The translations under genes and the position numbers were made by a program. Of a stretch of 64,000 bases of DNA, positions 37,301 through 48,713 are shown piece after piece (positions within the stretch are counted from its first letter, which is position 1; the number at the start of each line of letters is the position of its first letter). Source of the stretch: Syngnathus acus (Eukaryota > Chordata > Actinopteri > Syngnathiformes > Syngnathidae). Where the stretch lies: assembly GCF_901709675.1 (NCBI RefSeq), contig NC_051101.1, positions 9,506,501 through 9,570,500 on the forward strand, read 5' to 3'. The notes beneath the pieces were generated by a model that had not been told where the DNA came from, searched no databases, and saw only the letters and a program-made list of their open reading frames with translations.

Positions 37301-37511
37301 AGCTGCTCCTCTTCAGGGGAGGAAGCCGCATCGGCGGAGGCGGCGGGCTCAGCGGCCTGTCCCTTCTTGCTGGACTGCTCGCCCTCCGGCTCTGATGCCG
37401 CTGCTTCTGGACTCTGCTTGTTCTCAGGTTCGGGTTCAGCGGCGCTAGCCTTCTGCTTGCCTTCAGTGTCCGCCTCGCTCACGGCACTGGCTTCTGTTGT
37501 CATGGTAGCCA
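19364..37511 (-). CDS. epb41: erythrocyte membrane protein band 4.1, greatly expanded
   Basis: Minus-strand exons, 5' to 3': 37511-35992 (ATG at 37503), 35920-35678, 35601-35497, 35062-34944, 34840-34622, 34521-34434, 33907-33755, 33446-33349, 33062-32890; then 13 DDWF-array exons between 32811 and 28399; then 28041-27848, 27670-27605, 27527-27489, 25579-25406, 22595-22224, 21845-21723, 20999-20889, 20798-20718 and possibly 19393-19364. All phases agree; the full set gives about 2284 residues. Protein 4.1 links spectrin and actin to membrane proteins. The start (MTTEAS) and the [15 protein letters not shown] block match 4.1R. FERM hallmarks are [22 protein letters not shown] and [19 protein letters not shown]; the FERM-adjacent exon has [20 protein letters not shown]-like exon ([15 protein letters not shown]) and the C-terminal domain ([17 protein letters not shown]) follow. 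Whether all exons are used together is unknown; exon skipping is likely. Confidence 0.9.
19635..19690. repeat. hAT-like terminal fragment
   Basis: The block GCGGGCCACATAAAATGATG followed by GGCCTTGAATTTGACACCTG resembles the end of common fish hAT non-autonomous elements. A related diverged copy is at about 26680-26736. Confidence 0.4.
19700..20603 (-). mobile_element. hAT-family transposon, internally deleted
   Basis: The element is 904 bp with perfect 15-base terminal inverted repeats: CAGTGGTCCCCAACC at the left and its complement at the right. It is flanked by identical 8-base target duplications, CCTTAAGG (19692-19699 and 20604-20611), the length expected for hAT insertions. The minus strand holds a 94-codon fragment (19971-20255) starting [16 protein letters not shown] and ending with [10 protein letters not shown], which resembles the N-terminal BED zinc-finger part of hAT transposase-derived proteins. 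The catalytic and dimerisation regions are absent, so the copy is non-autonomous. It lies between the last two proposed exons of epb41. Confidence 0.85.
20718..25579 (-). other. epb41: epb41 spectrin-actin-binding and C-terminal exons
   Basis: 25579-25406 encodes a SAB-like segment ([19 protein letters not shown], then [18 protein letters not shown]). 22595-22224 is a 124-codon exon of unrecognised content. 21845-21723 ([15 protein letters not shown]), 20999-20889 ([12 protein letters not shown]) and 20798-20718 ([17 protein letters not shown]) form the 4.1 C-terminal domain, which in 4.1R binds NuMA and other partners. The canonical mammalian ending (AIKEAKEQHPDMSVT...) was not found downstream. 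Confidence 0.85.
24578..24652. mobile_element. short palindromic MITE
   Basis: A 75-bp element has perfect 17-base inverted ends (TACCGTAATTTTCGGAC and its complement) and an internal repeat of GGTGCGACTTATA. Elements of this sequence are dispersed widely in fish genomes. It lies in an epb41 intron. No clear target duplication was seen. Confidence 0.7.
26680..26736. repeat. hAT-like terminal fragment, second copy
   Basis: Diverged from the fragment at 19635 (GCGGGCCACAAAAAGCAATG ... GGCCTTGGGTTTGACACAG). It is intronic in epb41. Confidence 0.35.
28399..32811 (-). repeat. epb41: array of 13 phase-1 exons carrying DDWF motifs
   Basis: Exons in transcript order: 32811-32710, 32272-32090, 31989-31855, 31777-31007, 30857-30669, 30596-30378, 30255-30049, 29964-29773, 29696-29508, 29413-29183, 29103-28939, 28838-28653 and 28584-28399. 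Every length is a multiple of three and every boundary is phase 1. Each exon ends with a related peptide. The clearest copies read [55 protein letters not shown] and [15 protein letters not shown]. In the better-preserved middle copies a [VI]-x-P-P-Gly run follows, with the glycine codon split by the intron. The exon parts before the motif are acidic and poorly conserved, often with R/K-E runs. The first exons are more diverged ([32 protein letters not shown]). The array lies between the FERM-adjacent exon and the conserved exon at 28041. This arrangement points to repeated tandem exon duplication. Confidence 0.9.
32890..35601 (-). other. epb41: epb41 FERM and FERM-adjacent exons
   Basis: Eight exons, together with the end of 35920-35678, encode the three-lobed FERM domain and the FERM-adjacent region. 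They match human 4.1R almost residue for residue, e.g. [17 protein letters not shown], the segment around PELHGAEYV, and the lobe with [20 protein letters not shown]. Phases chain correctly through every junction. The FERM-adjacent exon ends in phase 1, which is exactly the phase needed to splice into any exon of the array downstream. Confidence 0.9.
34082..34244. repeat. fish repeat tail and GGAT microsatellite
   Basis: A conserved repeat tail (GGGATAGGCTCCAGCACGCC ... GAAAAGCGCTTCGG) runs directly into about 25 perfect copies of ATGG (34143-34243). This combination is a standard dispersed fish repeat. It lies in the epb41 intron between FERM exons. Confidence 0.85.
35992..37503 (-). other. 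epb41: epb41 N-terminal Lys/Glu-rich exon
   Basis: This first coding exon has 504 codons. After the 4.1R-like start (MTTEAS, then [15 protein letters not shown]) it becomes almost pure Lys/Glu, with an 11-residue unit of the type [11 protein letters not shown] repeated around 36350-36530. It ends with the conserved [15 protein letters not shown] segment. The pattern of charged i to i+4 pairs predicts a stable single alpha-helix. The complementary strand is open for 476 codons, but only because the repeat has no stop there. Confidence 0.8.
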
Positions 37512-40500
37512 CTAGGATGGAGAAGAAGAAAGGAGTCAGAATTGTGGACAAGTCCCAGCGCTTTACTGAGTGACAGAGCGCAACACTGCTGCACTTGAAA
37601 GACAACAAACAAGATTAGGATCAATGAACTATAAGCTTGTGTGTCGTAAACATGCTTAATACTGTTTGGCAAACATATGAAAGAAATAGCAACTCTACAA
37701 CAAGCTGTCAAGTACAGAAAATAACTTTTTGCTTTACTCGAAAATGTTGTTTCATAACTAATAATGGTGCCTATTTTGTCTCTTCACAGCATTCACACAT
37801 TTAATTACTAACAACAATTTCAGCCACAGACAACATTGACAATACACACTCATGCAACCTGCAATGCACGCACATGCACAGAATCGGACAATAGCTGTCC
37901 TTGTTGGATGCTGTGTTCAATATCACAACCTCCGCCCTTACGGACTCATTAAATTTTACGGGCACAAAGACGCCATTCTACATTGTGCCTATTAGTATTT
38001 GGGCCAAAATTGCATACCAACCTGTGCAAAACAGCTTAATGATGGTCAAACACACAAAATGATAACCTACTGTATTGAATATCATGTTTTGATACAAAAT
38101 ACACAATTTAAATTCCCACATCAAAGCCTCATCAACTTGACCATTTTTATTGACTACACACAAAGCCCTGCGCTATTTAAAAAAAAAAAAGCCACATAAT
38201 AATTATCCACTTATGGCAAAGCAGTTTCATGAACACAACTTTGTTGGGGTTAAGGAGAGGACAAATCTCACATATTTAGAAAGGTCTTACATGCCGATTA
38301 AAGCCTTTGACTGGCTGAAATAAACCACCAGCATTATGCAACCATGCAACCTCTCTTGGCTTGAGATCACTACAGTAGTGATCCACCTCGTCTGAACTTA
38401 GTCTTGCCTAATTGGTCACTAATGTTGCAGTGTTAATGTCCACCATATGAGTTCAAGTCCCCCACCCCAGCCTTGCCATAGGGGGGGAGGGGAGCTGCTT
38501 TGCAGACAGAGAGGCAGGCCGATCTTCCAGATGTACAGGGCCTCCCCAAAGGGTGTCCCACTATACCATGCATGCACCTCCCCATTGCAAATACACGAGA
38601 AGAGGGGGGGGGGGGTTGTGCACACACAACATACACACGCTAAAATCCTCTTTCGCCCTCCCATTGTTTGTGTCCAGTGACCAATAACTACACTGCACTC
38701 TATAACTAATCCTAACCACCCTTCCCCCCAAGAGACCCCCCATAGGCTTTTTCCCTAGGTCACCACACACACAAACGCACAGCTATGCATCAGTGCTCAC
38801 AGCCTACTGGGTCTTTTAATGCTCTGTCATCTCAATTCTGATTGTCAGGAAGCAGACATGCTCTTAATGGACCAGCTGAGCTTGTGCCTGCTACCTCCTC
38901 CATTTTGAGTTGTCTATCTAACATCACAGCTTTAGGCCAGCTGAGCAGAGTGTGTCACTTGACTGATGGAGATCATTATATGAAGTGCAGGATTTTTTTT
39001 TTTTTTTTTTGCACAGTGGACCCCATGTAATAAATACACTGTAAAGAAAAGGGCTGCCCTCAATACTATATAATTAGTCTCTCTAATGAGTTAAATTATA
39101 AATGAAGTAGGCCACCCTCTTGCACCAGTGAGTTGAATTAATTCCCCGACTACTGTGAGCGAAATGTGTTGCGTTGAATGAAACATCCAGCATAATTTAT
39201 TTATTCTTTTATTTCCTTGACCTCACTTGATTGCCATTTCCTGCCACTTTATTCAATTGGCCGCAAAAAAATATATATATTTTAAATTCAATCACATATG
39301 TCAGTGATGCTTCACAGCTGCTCTAACCTGGTGTGTAAATGTGAGATGAAGAGAGACAGGAGGTTTGAAGGAGGTATGGTATATAAATAGCTGTTTGTGC
39401 TCAAGATGCTTGGACTCATTAGTTAGCCTTTACTGACGAGCTCACATCTATTTATGTTCACGGCATTCTGCAGCGCATGGCACGCATGTCCAAATATACA
39501 CACATGCATCCATGCTTGCCCCAACATGCAGATAATCCTAGCAATAAATGTTTATGTTTCTTTCTTGCAATCATCTACACATAAATAGATGATACAAGTC
39601 CTGAGTATACATTATCTTGTCGAGGTAATGTAAGGAAAGCATTTTACCTTACCACCAGGAGTAGGCTTAAGGAATTAGCAGGAGTTTAGAGTTAATCGGG
39701 GCCAAGTTACCAAGTGAGATTATCTCTGACTACCTGCCCTCCACTGGCCATCTCACTAACTATGTTTACATGGCGTCAATATTCAGAGGTTAAGGTCAGA
39801 TTTGTATACAGCCATGCATGAACAGACAGTTACTAGTACTTGTGACAAATTGGAATACAATATCCACCCATCTAAATCACAAGGTATACAATAAGACATT
39901 ATTGTATATTTTTTTTTTTCGACTACACTGCCTTTATTAAAGTGATTATTGCAAAATGTAGATCAGCCCGGCCAATAAGTGGTCTAGCCCGAGCCTCCAT
40001 GCACTTGGACTAGCTGCCAGCTCATTGGGTGTGGGTATGCAGCTTGAGTCTGTGTGGGTGTGCAATGGACATGAGCTAGTGAAGACGATCAGCTGTGCTG
40101 ATTCATGGTTTTTCAAGGAGCGCCGCTCATTTAACCAAAAAACAAAACAAAAAAAAATCAGGAGAATTCAGCTCAAAGTTTATATTAGCTATGTAAACAC
40201 GACATTAATTTGTAAAGAGACAACTAAGTGGACAATAAAACTTGTGAATATCAAGGTCATTCTAAGACACTGATGCCTTTTTTAAGTCAAGTACACAGTT
40301 ACAGAGGTTTATTTCAGTGTTAATGTATCTAAAGCCACTACCCAATGAATCGATACACACAGATGGCAAGAGCTGCTGATAGTGTAACATGAACCATCAT
40401 GGGAAATGAATGAAGTAGCCTGATTGATTTAGTCTGCTCATCCTGTAAGTGATTCCAAAATCATTCCCAACACCGACTCAGCCCAAGCCAAGTTGCAAAA

Positions 40501-41733
40501 ATGGTGTGCAATCGAACAAAGTGAGGACAAAGGCTTCCAAACATTAAATAATTAATCCAGATGCATTTCACTAAATATAGTCAAACAAAAAAATATACCG
40601 TAATCATCAACCTTGTGCAGAATGTATCCACTTTGAATACGATATTAAAAAGCGAGGAAATTCCTCAGTCATTCAAAAAGACCGTGCATGTGGAGTTTGT
40701 TTATTTAGCACAAACACAGTTGTCGACTAACTGCCCAAACGCATCATAACTCCCAAAAGAGGATTAACAGCATCAAGCTCCTATGGGACCTCAATAACCT
40801 CACTCTCACACAGCAAAGACACAAACATCCACAAGCATCACTTACATGCTCTCAACACTGCTGATTCAGCACTATAGTGATGACCCCGAGGTAATAGCGT
40901 GCCATCATTGTTATATCTTAACCTCGCTCTTTCTTATTGCTACCGGGTGCACCACATGAACCCTCGGCTGCATCTGCCTCATCCTGCACACGTGATATTT
41001 GCGGCTTCATGAGAGATTATCTGTCTATATTTATCCACCAGTATCATCAATAGACATGAGGCTTATTGCACCTTTGTTGGTCAAGTGTGTTAGGCAATAT
41101 ATTATGCGCCAAGTGAGTGTGGGGTATTAACGCAGCTCCCCTCTTGGGGTGAAAGCAAGTCAAGTAGAAAATTGAATTCAATAGTAGAGGTATTTTGAAG
41201 AACAACTGCACCGTTATGTAAGATAAAAGGACGGCAAATCACGCAGCAATAGTTAATAGTTTAACTGAGAAAATGTTTTTTCCCCCGTTTAGGGAATTAT
41301 TCATTCAAATTTAATAAATCTTAAAGAATTGCATTCAATGTAATTGCTATGAAATAAAATGCACGGCAAAAATTGCATGCGCGTTTCAACCGAGTGCGCC
41401 CCCAGCCATGTTTACCCATCCAACTCACATGAAGAGATACCACGACTACTTTTCATTTGTGCTTTCCTCTAATGCTATTTTCTTTTCGGAAAAAAACCCT
41501 ATTCATTCATAAATTGTTAAGAAAAAAACGTTTGGACGCTATATTGTAATAAAACACATAGCGGATTTTTGGGGGAACTTTTACCGCAAATAAAGCGCCG
41601 ATATGAGCGATCTGTGCCGCACCACTGTGCGGCGGCTATTTAAAAAAAAATCCGAATACGAAAATGGCGCCGAATGTGCGGCAAAACAAAATAAACATCA
41701 AACCCTGAGCGTCATCGGGACCTTCGGACTCAC

Positions 41734-41900
41734 CTACTGCGGGTTGCGCATCAATAGGGAAGAGCAAAGAAGAAGTCAAAATATGCAAAATCCCGTATTC
41801 TGCACGTTCAGTTAAGGAACAATGTTGCGGCGCCACACATGCTTTGTTGTGCTGGAGGTGTCCGATGCTCGTAAAGGGGCGGAGCTTATCCGAGGCTTGG
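41734..41900 (-). promoter_or_regulatory. candidate GC-rich first exon or promoter of epb41
   Basis: A minus-strand GTGAG donor follows CGCAGTAG at 41734. The upstream side is GC-rich and includes a GC box (GCTCCGCCCC on the minus strand, near 41874). This suits an untranslated first exon splicing to the acceptor at 37511. No coding content is claimed, and the left and right limits are approximate. Confidence 0.3.
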
Positions 41901-42162
41901 ACCCGACTCGGCACCCAGAAAGCACGGCTCCAGCACACATGCAAGGTGCACACCGACTTAATAGACGCTGTTTCAAACGGGATATAATAGAAGCATCAAC
42001 ATTTAAGATATATTTCAATTGCCCACTAATCTTTAACTATCCATCTCTTCATGTATCTATTTTTCCATGTATCCATCCAGACCTTCTGCTGGGAAAGGTC
42101 AAATGAGGGTACTTTTTTAAAACTTACTGTTTTTCCTTTATTTAAACACATTTTGCAATTCT

Positions 42163-42300
42163 GCACATCCATTTTGATAGTACTTATCCTTATTAGGGTC
42201 ACGTGTCTGCTGGAGCCTATTCAAACTCGGAGCAAGAGACGGGGCAGACAGTGGACTGGTCGCTAGCCAATCACAAAAGCACAAATAGTGAAACAAAAAT
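42163..42300. repeat. dispersed fish repeat fragment
   Basis: The blocks TATTAGGGTCACG, CTGGAGCCTATTCAAACTC and GGACTGGTCGCTAGCCAATC match the common teleost repeat usually found next to GGAT tracts. A second fragment (CCGGACTGGTTGGGAGCCAA) lies at 63195-63265. Confidence 0.6.
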
Positions 42301-44267
42301 TCACACCTTTTTACAACTCAGATCAAACTCAAGTCTTGGCCTCACCAAGTATTGCACAAAAAGATAAAAAACAAAGCAACCCTAATCCAATCTTCTAAAA
42401 TTGCATTAATAACAATTCAAAAGAGTTCATGGTTCTTCCGCTTTTTAGTAAGCTAAAGCTGTGTGCTATCTTTTTCTAACAAAGTTAAACTTACCAAATA
42501 TGACTCGTTACTTTACCAACAATCACAAAGGCAATACCAGACTAATTATTTAGACACGCTCATCCCTACGGCAGTTACGCATAATACCGACATTAAGTTT
42601 CGAGTCCGACCCATCTATCTGAATTTCAAAAACAAACAAACACATTCATACTTCAAGCTGTCTTAATGGAGCCCACCCATCTGCCTGACCCCATTTGGGC
42701 CATGCGGCTGATAGGCGGCGGGCGGGTGGGAAGGGGGTCAGTGAAGGGGTTCATTATTCCCTCTCAGACACCATCACCTTTGTCTCACAGACAAGTTCAC
42801 GTGGTATACCCAGCAGTTAGCTATTCAAACAAAGATCTTACCAGTAAAGAGGTGATTCTGCTTATCCAATAAATCCAAAACGGCCGGTTTACAGAGGAAA
42901 CACCCTAAAATAAATACCTCCAACACAGCAAAAGTCACTTTTCTTCCTTGTAGACTTTAGTCAAAAGAGCAAAGTGACACAACATCAGGGCATTGGTTGT
43001 AAGTGCTGTTAAACATTGACCAATGTATTCCCGGAAGCGACCCGACTAGTGCTGCCCCGATACAGAAGGAAAGGCAGTACTTAGTTTATTGGTTCTATTC
43101 ATCCCGCTTGGATGTGTCCTGGTCTGAGAGCGAAAAAAAAAAAAGGGTGTATGAAGGAGTGGTGCCGCAGCTCAGTTGCTTAGGAGACTGTCATGCGCTG
43201 GTGCAAGAAGCAGGTGTTGTGCTGGACCCAAGAGAGCCACGGCAGACACAACCAGGAGGGGAGGAGCAGACCTACAATCCCCTGAGACCACGCCAGACTG
43301 GAACCACAGACTCACTCCCACTCAAGCTCCGGACACACCCTAAAGGAGTGACGCTTTCTCAAGAAAAAAAACAAAAAACGTACATGTATGATGATGCAGA
43401 GCATCGTTCATCTCCGGCAGAGTGCACAGCGGTGGGGGGTTGGGGAGAGGACGATGTTTTGGAACATCTTTATCCCTCTCTGGCTCAGTCACTGGATGAT
43501 TACGTAATAAAGTCCCACACTGTATCCACCCAAATCATTGACTATTAGTGAAGCATCTGGGCGCACATCATAGGGTAGTAGCCTCACGCATCTTACGTAA
43601 AGCTACACGCCGCCAGGAAAATGTTGCAAAATATGACTCTTGAGTGCACGCACGGAAGCTCGGTTGTCGTGGTTTTTGTTTGTGCTCCCGCCCTGAGCTT
43701 AGTGGAGCACTAATGGGATGGCAACTGGACATCAATATTCATGACGAGGCACTGTTATATCATGAAGAATTCATAAAGCAAGAATGTTGCTGCCCCACTG
43801 TAAAAGCAGTCATCTTTTGCTTTGGCTTGTGTAGATGAATTTAGATCAAGCACCGTTTTTCAAGAAATAATATTTACTGTAAATTGCAGTCACAAGAACT
43901 CATCTAACTTAAGTGCCCTCTTTTAAAAAACAAAAAAAGTAGCTGTAAATATTATTCCATAGCGCAATGAGATCTTTCTGATATGTATCATTAAAAAATC
44001 TCGTACGGATATTATTGTTTGGTCTGTTTTGTATTTTAAATCAACAACTCTGCACTGGCCAAACAGATGATGGCCATTTGAGTGCATCATCCTGTTTGAA
44101 TTCTACTGGCTTGTGCTAGTGTGTGCTGCCACCTAGTGGAGAAACGAATGAGCACACTTAATAATGCAGGAGTTCAGTCACTATGTATTTGCACACTATA
44201 TATAATTATTTATATATATATATGTATATATATACTATATATATATTTAGTGACATTAAAAAAATGT

Positions 44268-44365
44268 ATTAGCACAGTGGTTAGCAAATCTGCCTCACAG
44301 TTCTGAGGTTCAAACTCTCATTGAAAAGTCTGAATTGTCCATTAGTGTAAATGTGAGTGTGAATT
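44268..44365 (+). repeat. degenerate SINE-like repeat
   Basis: TTAGCACAGTGGTTAGCAAA followed by CTGCCTCACAGTTCTGAGGT is the start of a well-known fish dispersed repeat. It is preceded by a TA microsatellite at about 44199-44247. Confidence 0.6.
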
Positions 44366-45283
44366 GTTGTTTGTGTACAGCATAAGTCAGTGAAGTGTGG
44401 TTGTCTTTAAATGAAAAGACAACATAATGTTTTTTTTTTAAAAAACAAAAAAACAGGCAATAGTGAAGGAATCCCGCCATTTCCTGGCTACCTTGGAAGG
44501 CATTTCGAAAGCATCTGTTCTCATAAGATAAAGATGTGTTTGCGTGCACAGGCCTCGGGGTGATTGGGTGACCCGACCCCACCCCTCCCTCCAAAAATTG
44601 AAGAAATGCCACACGATAGCTGTTGCACAAAATTACGATGCCCTTACTTATAACCCTGTGTTAAATTACTTGATATATGCAACACACAAGCAGTATCCAA
44701 TTTTTACAATATTTTAAAAGGTTAAAAGGACATGGATACTCACATGATCATGTCAACGTCCATGAAAGTGCGTGCACATGAAAAACAAAAAAGAAAACTG
44801 TCAATTGAGCAAAAACAGAGTAAAGGCATCACAATGTGTATTAGGTAAATACTATTGAGAGTCAAAAGTTGGCAAGCAGCAAACAATAAAATAAATAAAT
44901 ATGATACATATCAGTACAAAACAACAAATCTGAAGCAACATAAAATTTCAAAAATTCTTGACTAAAGAAGTGTTGCTATACCTTCAGAAAAAGAAAATAA
45001 ATATTACCCCAAGTAGTTAAGGTTGGATTATTTACAATAATAACTGAAACAGAAAAATAGATGTGCACTCTGTAAATCATTAGCACCCATAATAATGTTT
45101 AAAAGTATTCAAACAATATTAATAATATGAGTTTATCTAATGAGCGCTATGGGTTAGTCATCGGTGGTGCTCAGCGTGACGCACAACGTCTTGGAGTCAA
45201 CAGCCGAGTCCAACCACAAGGATGAGAAATTTCAATTGCAAAAATCGCAACCTTCAGCCTGTGCCTAATAAAATATTTCTTAC

Positions 45284-45432
45284 CTGAGCAATGACATGTT
45301 TGGATGATATGTTAGCGCCATCTTTAGTGGAGGAGCCTTTAGTTCCGGTGTTTCCCTCTCCAGGAGGAGTCAGTCGAGCGGGTTTCCACGGGGGCGGTGA
45401 CGCAGCAGCAATGACCAAGCAAAACCGTCGAC
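45284..45432 (-). other. candidate minus-strand exon of unknown gene
   Basis: 149 bases are bounded by a CTTCAG acceptor-like site and a strong CAG/GTAAG donor. One frame is open throughout and reads protein-like (PPPWKPARLTPPGEGNTG, then SSKHVIAQ). It could be a 5' exon of epb41, whose direction it shares, or an exon of another gene. The acceptor tract is only moderate. Confidence 0.3.
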
Positions 45433-46010
45433 CTGAAGGGTGGAGTTAAGGACTGTAGACTAACAAACACTCATGCACAACTCTTGCTCTGTTTTATCCA
45501 TTTAAACGCCTTGTGGGGTCTCCACATCGTAAATATATCATTTTGTTTCCAATAAACTAATGATCATTAGTCTGCGTTAATGCGCAAGGTGCTGCGCATC
45601 CGCAGTTGACGGGGGAAAAAAGTACAATTGTCAGCAGGCTGCACACAGGAAATTATTGGTTAAATTAGAATTATGTATCAGAATTATGTATATATATATT
45701 AATATTTGTTTTACATATTTTTAAAGTTTATTTTTACATTACAGTCTGGTACCACCCCACTTAGATTAATGTTACACTAAAAGATGATTGCTGTCGCTGC
45801 TTCTGAGTCGTTGCAAATGAAGATAAGGGCAACTGTCACTCGCATGAACGGTCCAATATGGTCAAGTTTGTGCAACGCTCACTGCACTGTAAAAAAAAAA
45901 AAAAAAAAAAGAGAGATTGTACAAACACGATAAACAACACATTGTATTGTTTTTGTTCCTCCACCCTCAACACCGCCTCTGAGCGACAATCGATCCCACG
46001 CTGCCCGCAC

Positions 46011-46040
46011 ACAATAATAATAATAATAATAATAATAATA
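46011..46040. repeat. AAT microsatellite
   Basis: About ten AAT units precede the kcnk5 first exon. A run of about 20 A lies at 45891-45910. Confidence 0.85.
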
Positions 46041-46246
46041 CATTTAGTTAAGTTAGGAGAGTGTACCCCTTTTCACCTGCAGCCATCCAGGTACGTGTTG
46101 ATGACGTATTCAGGTGACCAAACAGGGAGGTGCGTGTATGCAAGCGCGCGCCCGGAAGTTTTTTTTTCTTCTTTTCGCCAGGAAGAAAGTTGAAAGGGGA
46201 ATGAGAGACGACGCTGCCGAATGGGGCAGTAAGTTATTTCTTAAAT

Positions 46247-48713
46247 ATGACTGACCAGGGCCCCCTTTTAACATCGTGCATCATATTCTATTTGTCCATT
46301 GGGGCTGCGATATTTCAAATTCTTGAAGAGCCAAACTGGGAATTGGCAAGGAGCAAATATGTTCTTCAAAAGGAACAAATTTTGAAGAAGTACCCCTGCC
46401 TTAGGAAAGAGGATCTGGATGAAATTCTTGAGGTAGTTATGGACTTTATTTGCTATACAAATTGACATAGAGCAACAATGCGTGGGTTTAACGATGTAAT
46501 TAAATAGGAAACGCACTCCATATGTTCATTGAGTTTAACCAGGCAGTTCTGCCGTCTCATTCAAATGCGCATTATATTTCCCCCACTCTAAAAAGCTCAT
46601 TTTGTCATCCATTTGTTTCTCTAGGAAGTAAAAGCAGAGGGGATATTTATAATATTGTACACACGGGTAGTAAGCGTGAACCTACACGTCCCATTCAAAT
46701 TGGAATGTTAGCACAAGGTGTGTCTTGTCTGGCTCAACAAGTGTTGTTATTTGTTATAATCTCACGCGACGTTTTTATTTGCGTGTAACTGTATTTTATT
46801 CAAGTAACCTTGCACATCTAATGGAATCCAATGCAAGACCACAGATTCGGCCTTTACAAATATGTTCAAACTTTGAGAGGAATTGAATTAACAACGTACC
46901 TGTAAAAAAAAAATGGAAAATTGATTATGTCTGTTAATAATTCATCTTCCAGGTCGTGTCAGAGGCTGCGGGCCAAGGTGTGATCATCACTGGGGACAAA
47001 CATCACACCATGTGGGACTGGGGGAATTCCGTCATCTTTGCTGCCACTATTGTCACAACAATAGGTTTGTGTGTTGGTTATTACATCTTAAAACGCCCCT
47101 AAGCTTGAATATGTCACTGGGAAAAAAAAAAAAAGACACAGCATGCACAGCAAATAGAACGTTTCTTTTTAGTCGCAGTGACATTATTTATTGATTCATT
47201 AAAGCATGGCACCAAAAAATGTAAAAAAAAAAAGTAAGACTGTGGGCTAACTTGCTTGTCTAAAATGATGTAACTTACATATGGGCGTGAGATTTTTTAC
47301 AACAATATGGAAAGCAGTTGTCCACATCGCACGTTGGTGCAAAACTATGTTCGGGCCAAATATACCATCCGGTAAGTAGGTAGCAACATCACGTCCGTGT
47401 GAAGATCCCAAAAGACACTGCAATAGGTCAAGCCCAGTCATTAATTAGCGGGGGTGTCAATAATTTTGCAACTGGAAAATTTAATCCAGTTAAATTCCCA
47501 TTTGTGTTGTTGATGTATTCCATAGGTTATGGTAATGTCGCCCCAAAGACTAATGGAGGTCGAATCTTTTGCATCCTGTATGGTCTGTGTGGCATCCCGC
47601 TGTGTCTGGTGTGGATCAGTAAGCTGGGTTCGTTTTTTGGAGACCGGGCTAAACGTCTGTCCCAGATTCTCATCCGCAAAAACATGCCAGTGGTAAGATG
47701 TAATTTGGATATTAAGTGGCATAAAGTTACAGAATCACATCAAAGATTTTTTTTTTTTTTTCAGAAACGTGTTCAGCTCATCTGCACCATTATTTTCTTG
47801 TTATGGGGGCTCTTCGTGCACTTGGTGATCCCTCCGCTTATTTTCATGTCCTTGGAAGGATGGAGTTATTTGGAAGGCCTCTATTTTTCTTTCATCACCC
47901 TCACAACTGTCGGCTTCGGAGATTACGTGGCAGGTTGACTTCAGATCATCATTAATTTCTCATTGTTGTGCGTTTACAATTATTTGAATTTACCACACAT
48001 ACATTTGGTTCCTTTCAGGTGTGAATCCAAATATTGAATACCCGAGGCTGTACAGAGTTTTTGCGGAGCTATGGATCTACATGGGACTGGCGTGGCTGTC
48101 TCTGTTCTTCAGCTGGAACGTAAACATGGTCGTGGAGGCTCACAAGGTGCTGAAGAAAAGACGACACAAACGCCGACCCTTCCTCGACCGCGAACCGGAG
48201 TCCGAAAAAAACACGCCCGCGTCGGGCGACAGGCCGACCGTCGTTGATATTTTTAGCTTCTTATCGGATAAGGGAGAAGACTACAGCACGGTCATCAAGG
48301 AAATTGGCGAAAGCGAAAAACCAAATTCCGCTGCCCTTTTCAATCGCTCCAAAAGCTGCAGCGACATTGTGACCACCACCATCGAGACGCTGGATCACTC
48401 GCCGCGACACAGATATTTGTTGAGCATCAGCGAAGTGTTCATCAACCCAACGAATGACGGTTGCCAAGCCAGAGAGAGTCAATCTGTTAACCAAGAAACT
48501 TCCACGACAAAAGAACCGGCCGAGCAATCGGAAACCGATGAGACGTTAGATGAAGTTCAAGATTCACCAAACCATGACATTATACTATTTACTGTGCCAG
48601 CCTCAGGAAGCACACAAGAAGAAATTACACAGCCAAGTGATGGTTTGCCTCGGTTTATAATATCAAAAGTAGAAGAAGAAGACACTTTACTTAATAAGGA
48701 TGAAAAGGGCTAA
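46247..48713 (+). CDS. kcnk5: two-pore-domain potassium channel, TASK-2-like
   Basis: Five exons: 46247-46432, 46953-47064, 47526-47692, 47765-47933 and 48019-48713. They total 1329 bases, or 442 residues. K2P channels are dimeric leak K+ channels; KCNK5 is alkaline-activated and acts in epithelial ion transport and volume regulation. Four membrane segments are visible (LLTSCIIFYLSIGAAIF; ILYGLCGIPLCLVW; the segment around IIFLLWGLFVHLVIPP; LWIYMGLAWLSLFF). There are two pore loops, with selectivity filters TIGYGNV and TVGFGD. The start MTDQGPLLTS and the stretch VSEAAGQGVIITG match human KCNK5 closely. The cytosolic tail is basic just after M4 (KKRRHKRRPF) and then long and acidic, as in KCNK5. 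Fish carry kcnk5a and kcnk5b; I cannot tell which this is. Confidence 0.93.

Larger units (their letters stand above)
37512..46246. other. upstream intron or intergenic region of epb41
   Basis: About 8.7 kb with no recognised protein-coding gene. It contains simple repeats, fish repeat fragments and two candidate non-coding or 5' exons on the minus strand (listed separately). The 181-codon frame near 43003-43548 has no recognisable domain. Confidence 0.45.

Noticed and set aside
36143-37573. 476-codon plus-strand open frame rich in Ser/Phe
   Set aside because: It is the complement of the Lys/Glu-rich epb41 exon. It is open only because GAA/AAG codons read as TTC/CTT on the other strand, and it lacks any domain.
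43003-43548. 181-codon plus-strand open frame
   Set aside because: No recognisable domain, signal or splice context, and it contains repeat-like sequence. I could not support it as a gene.
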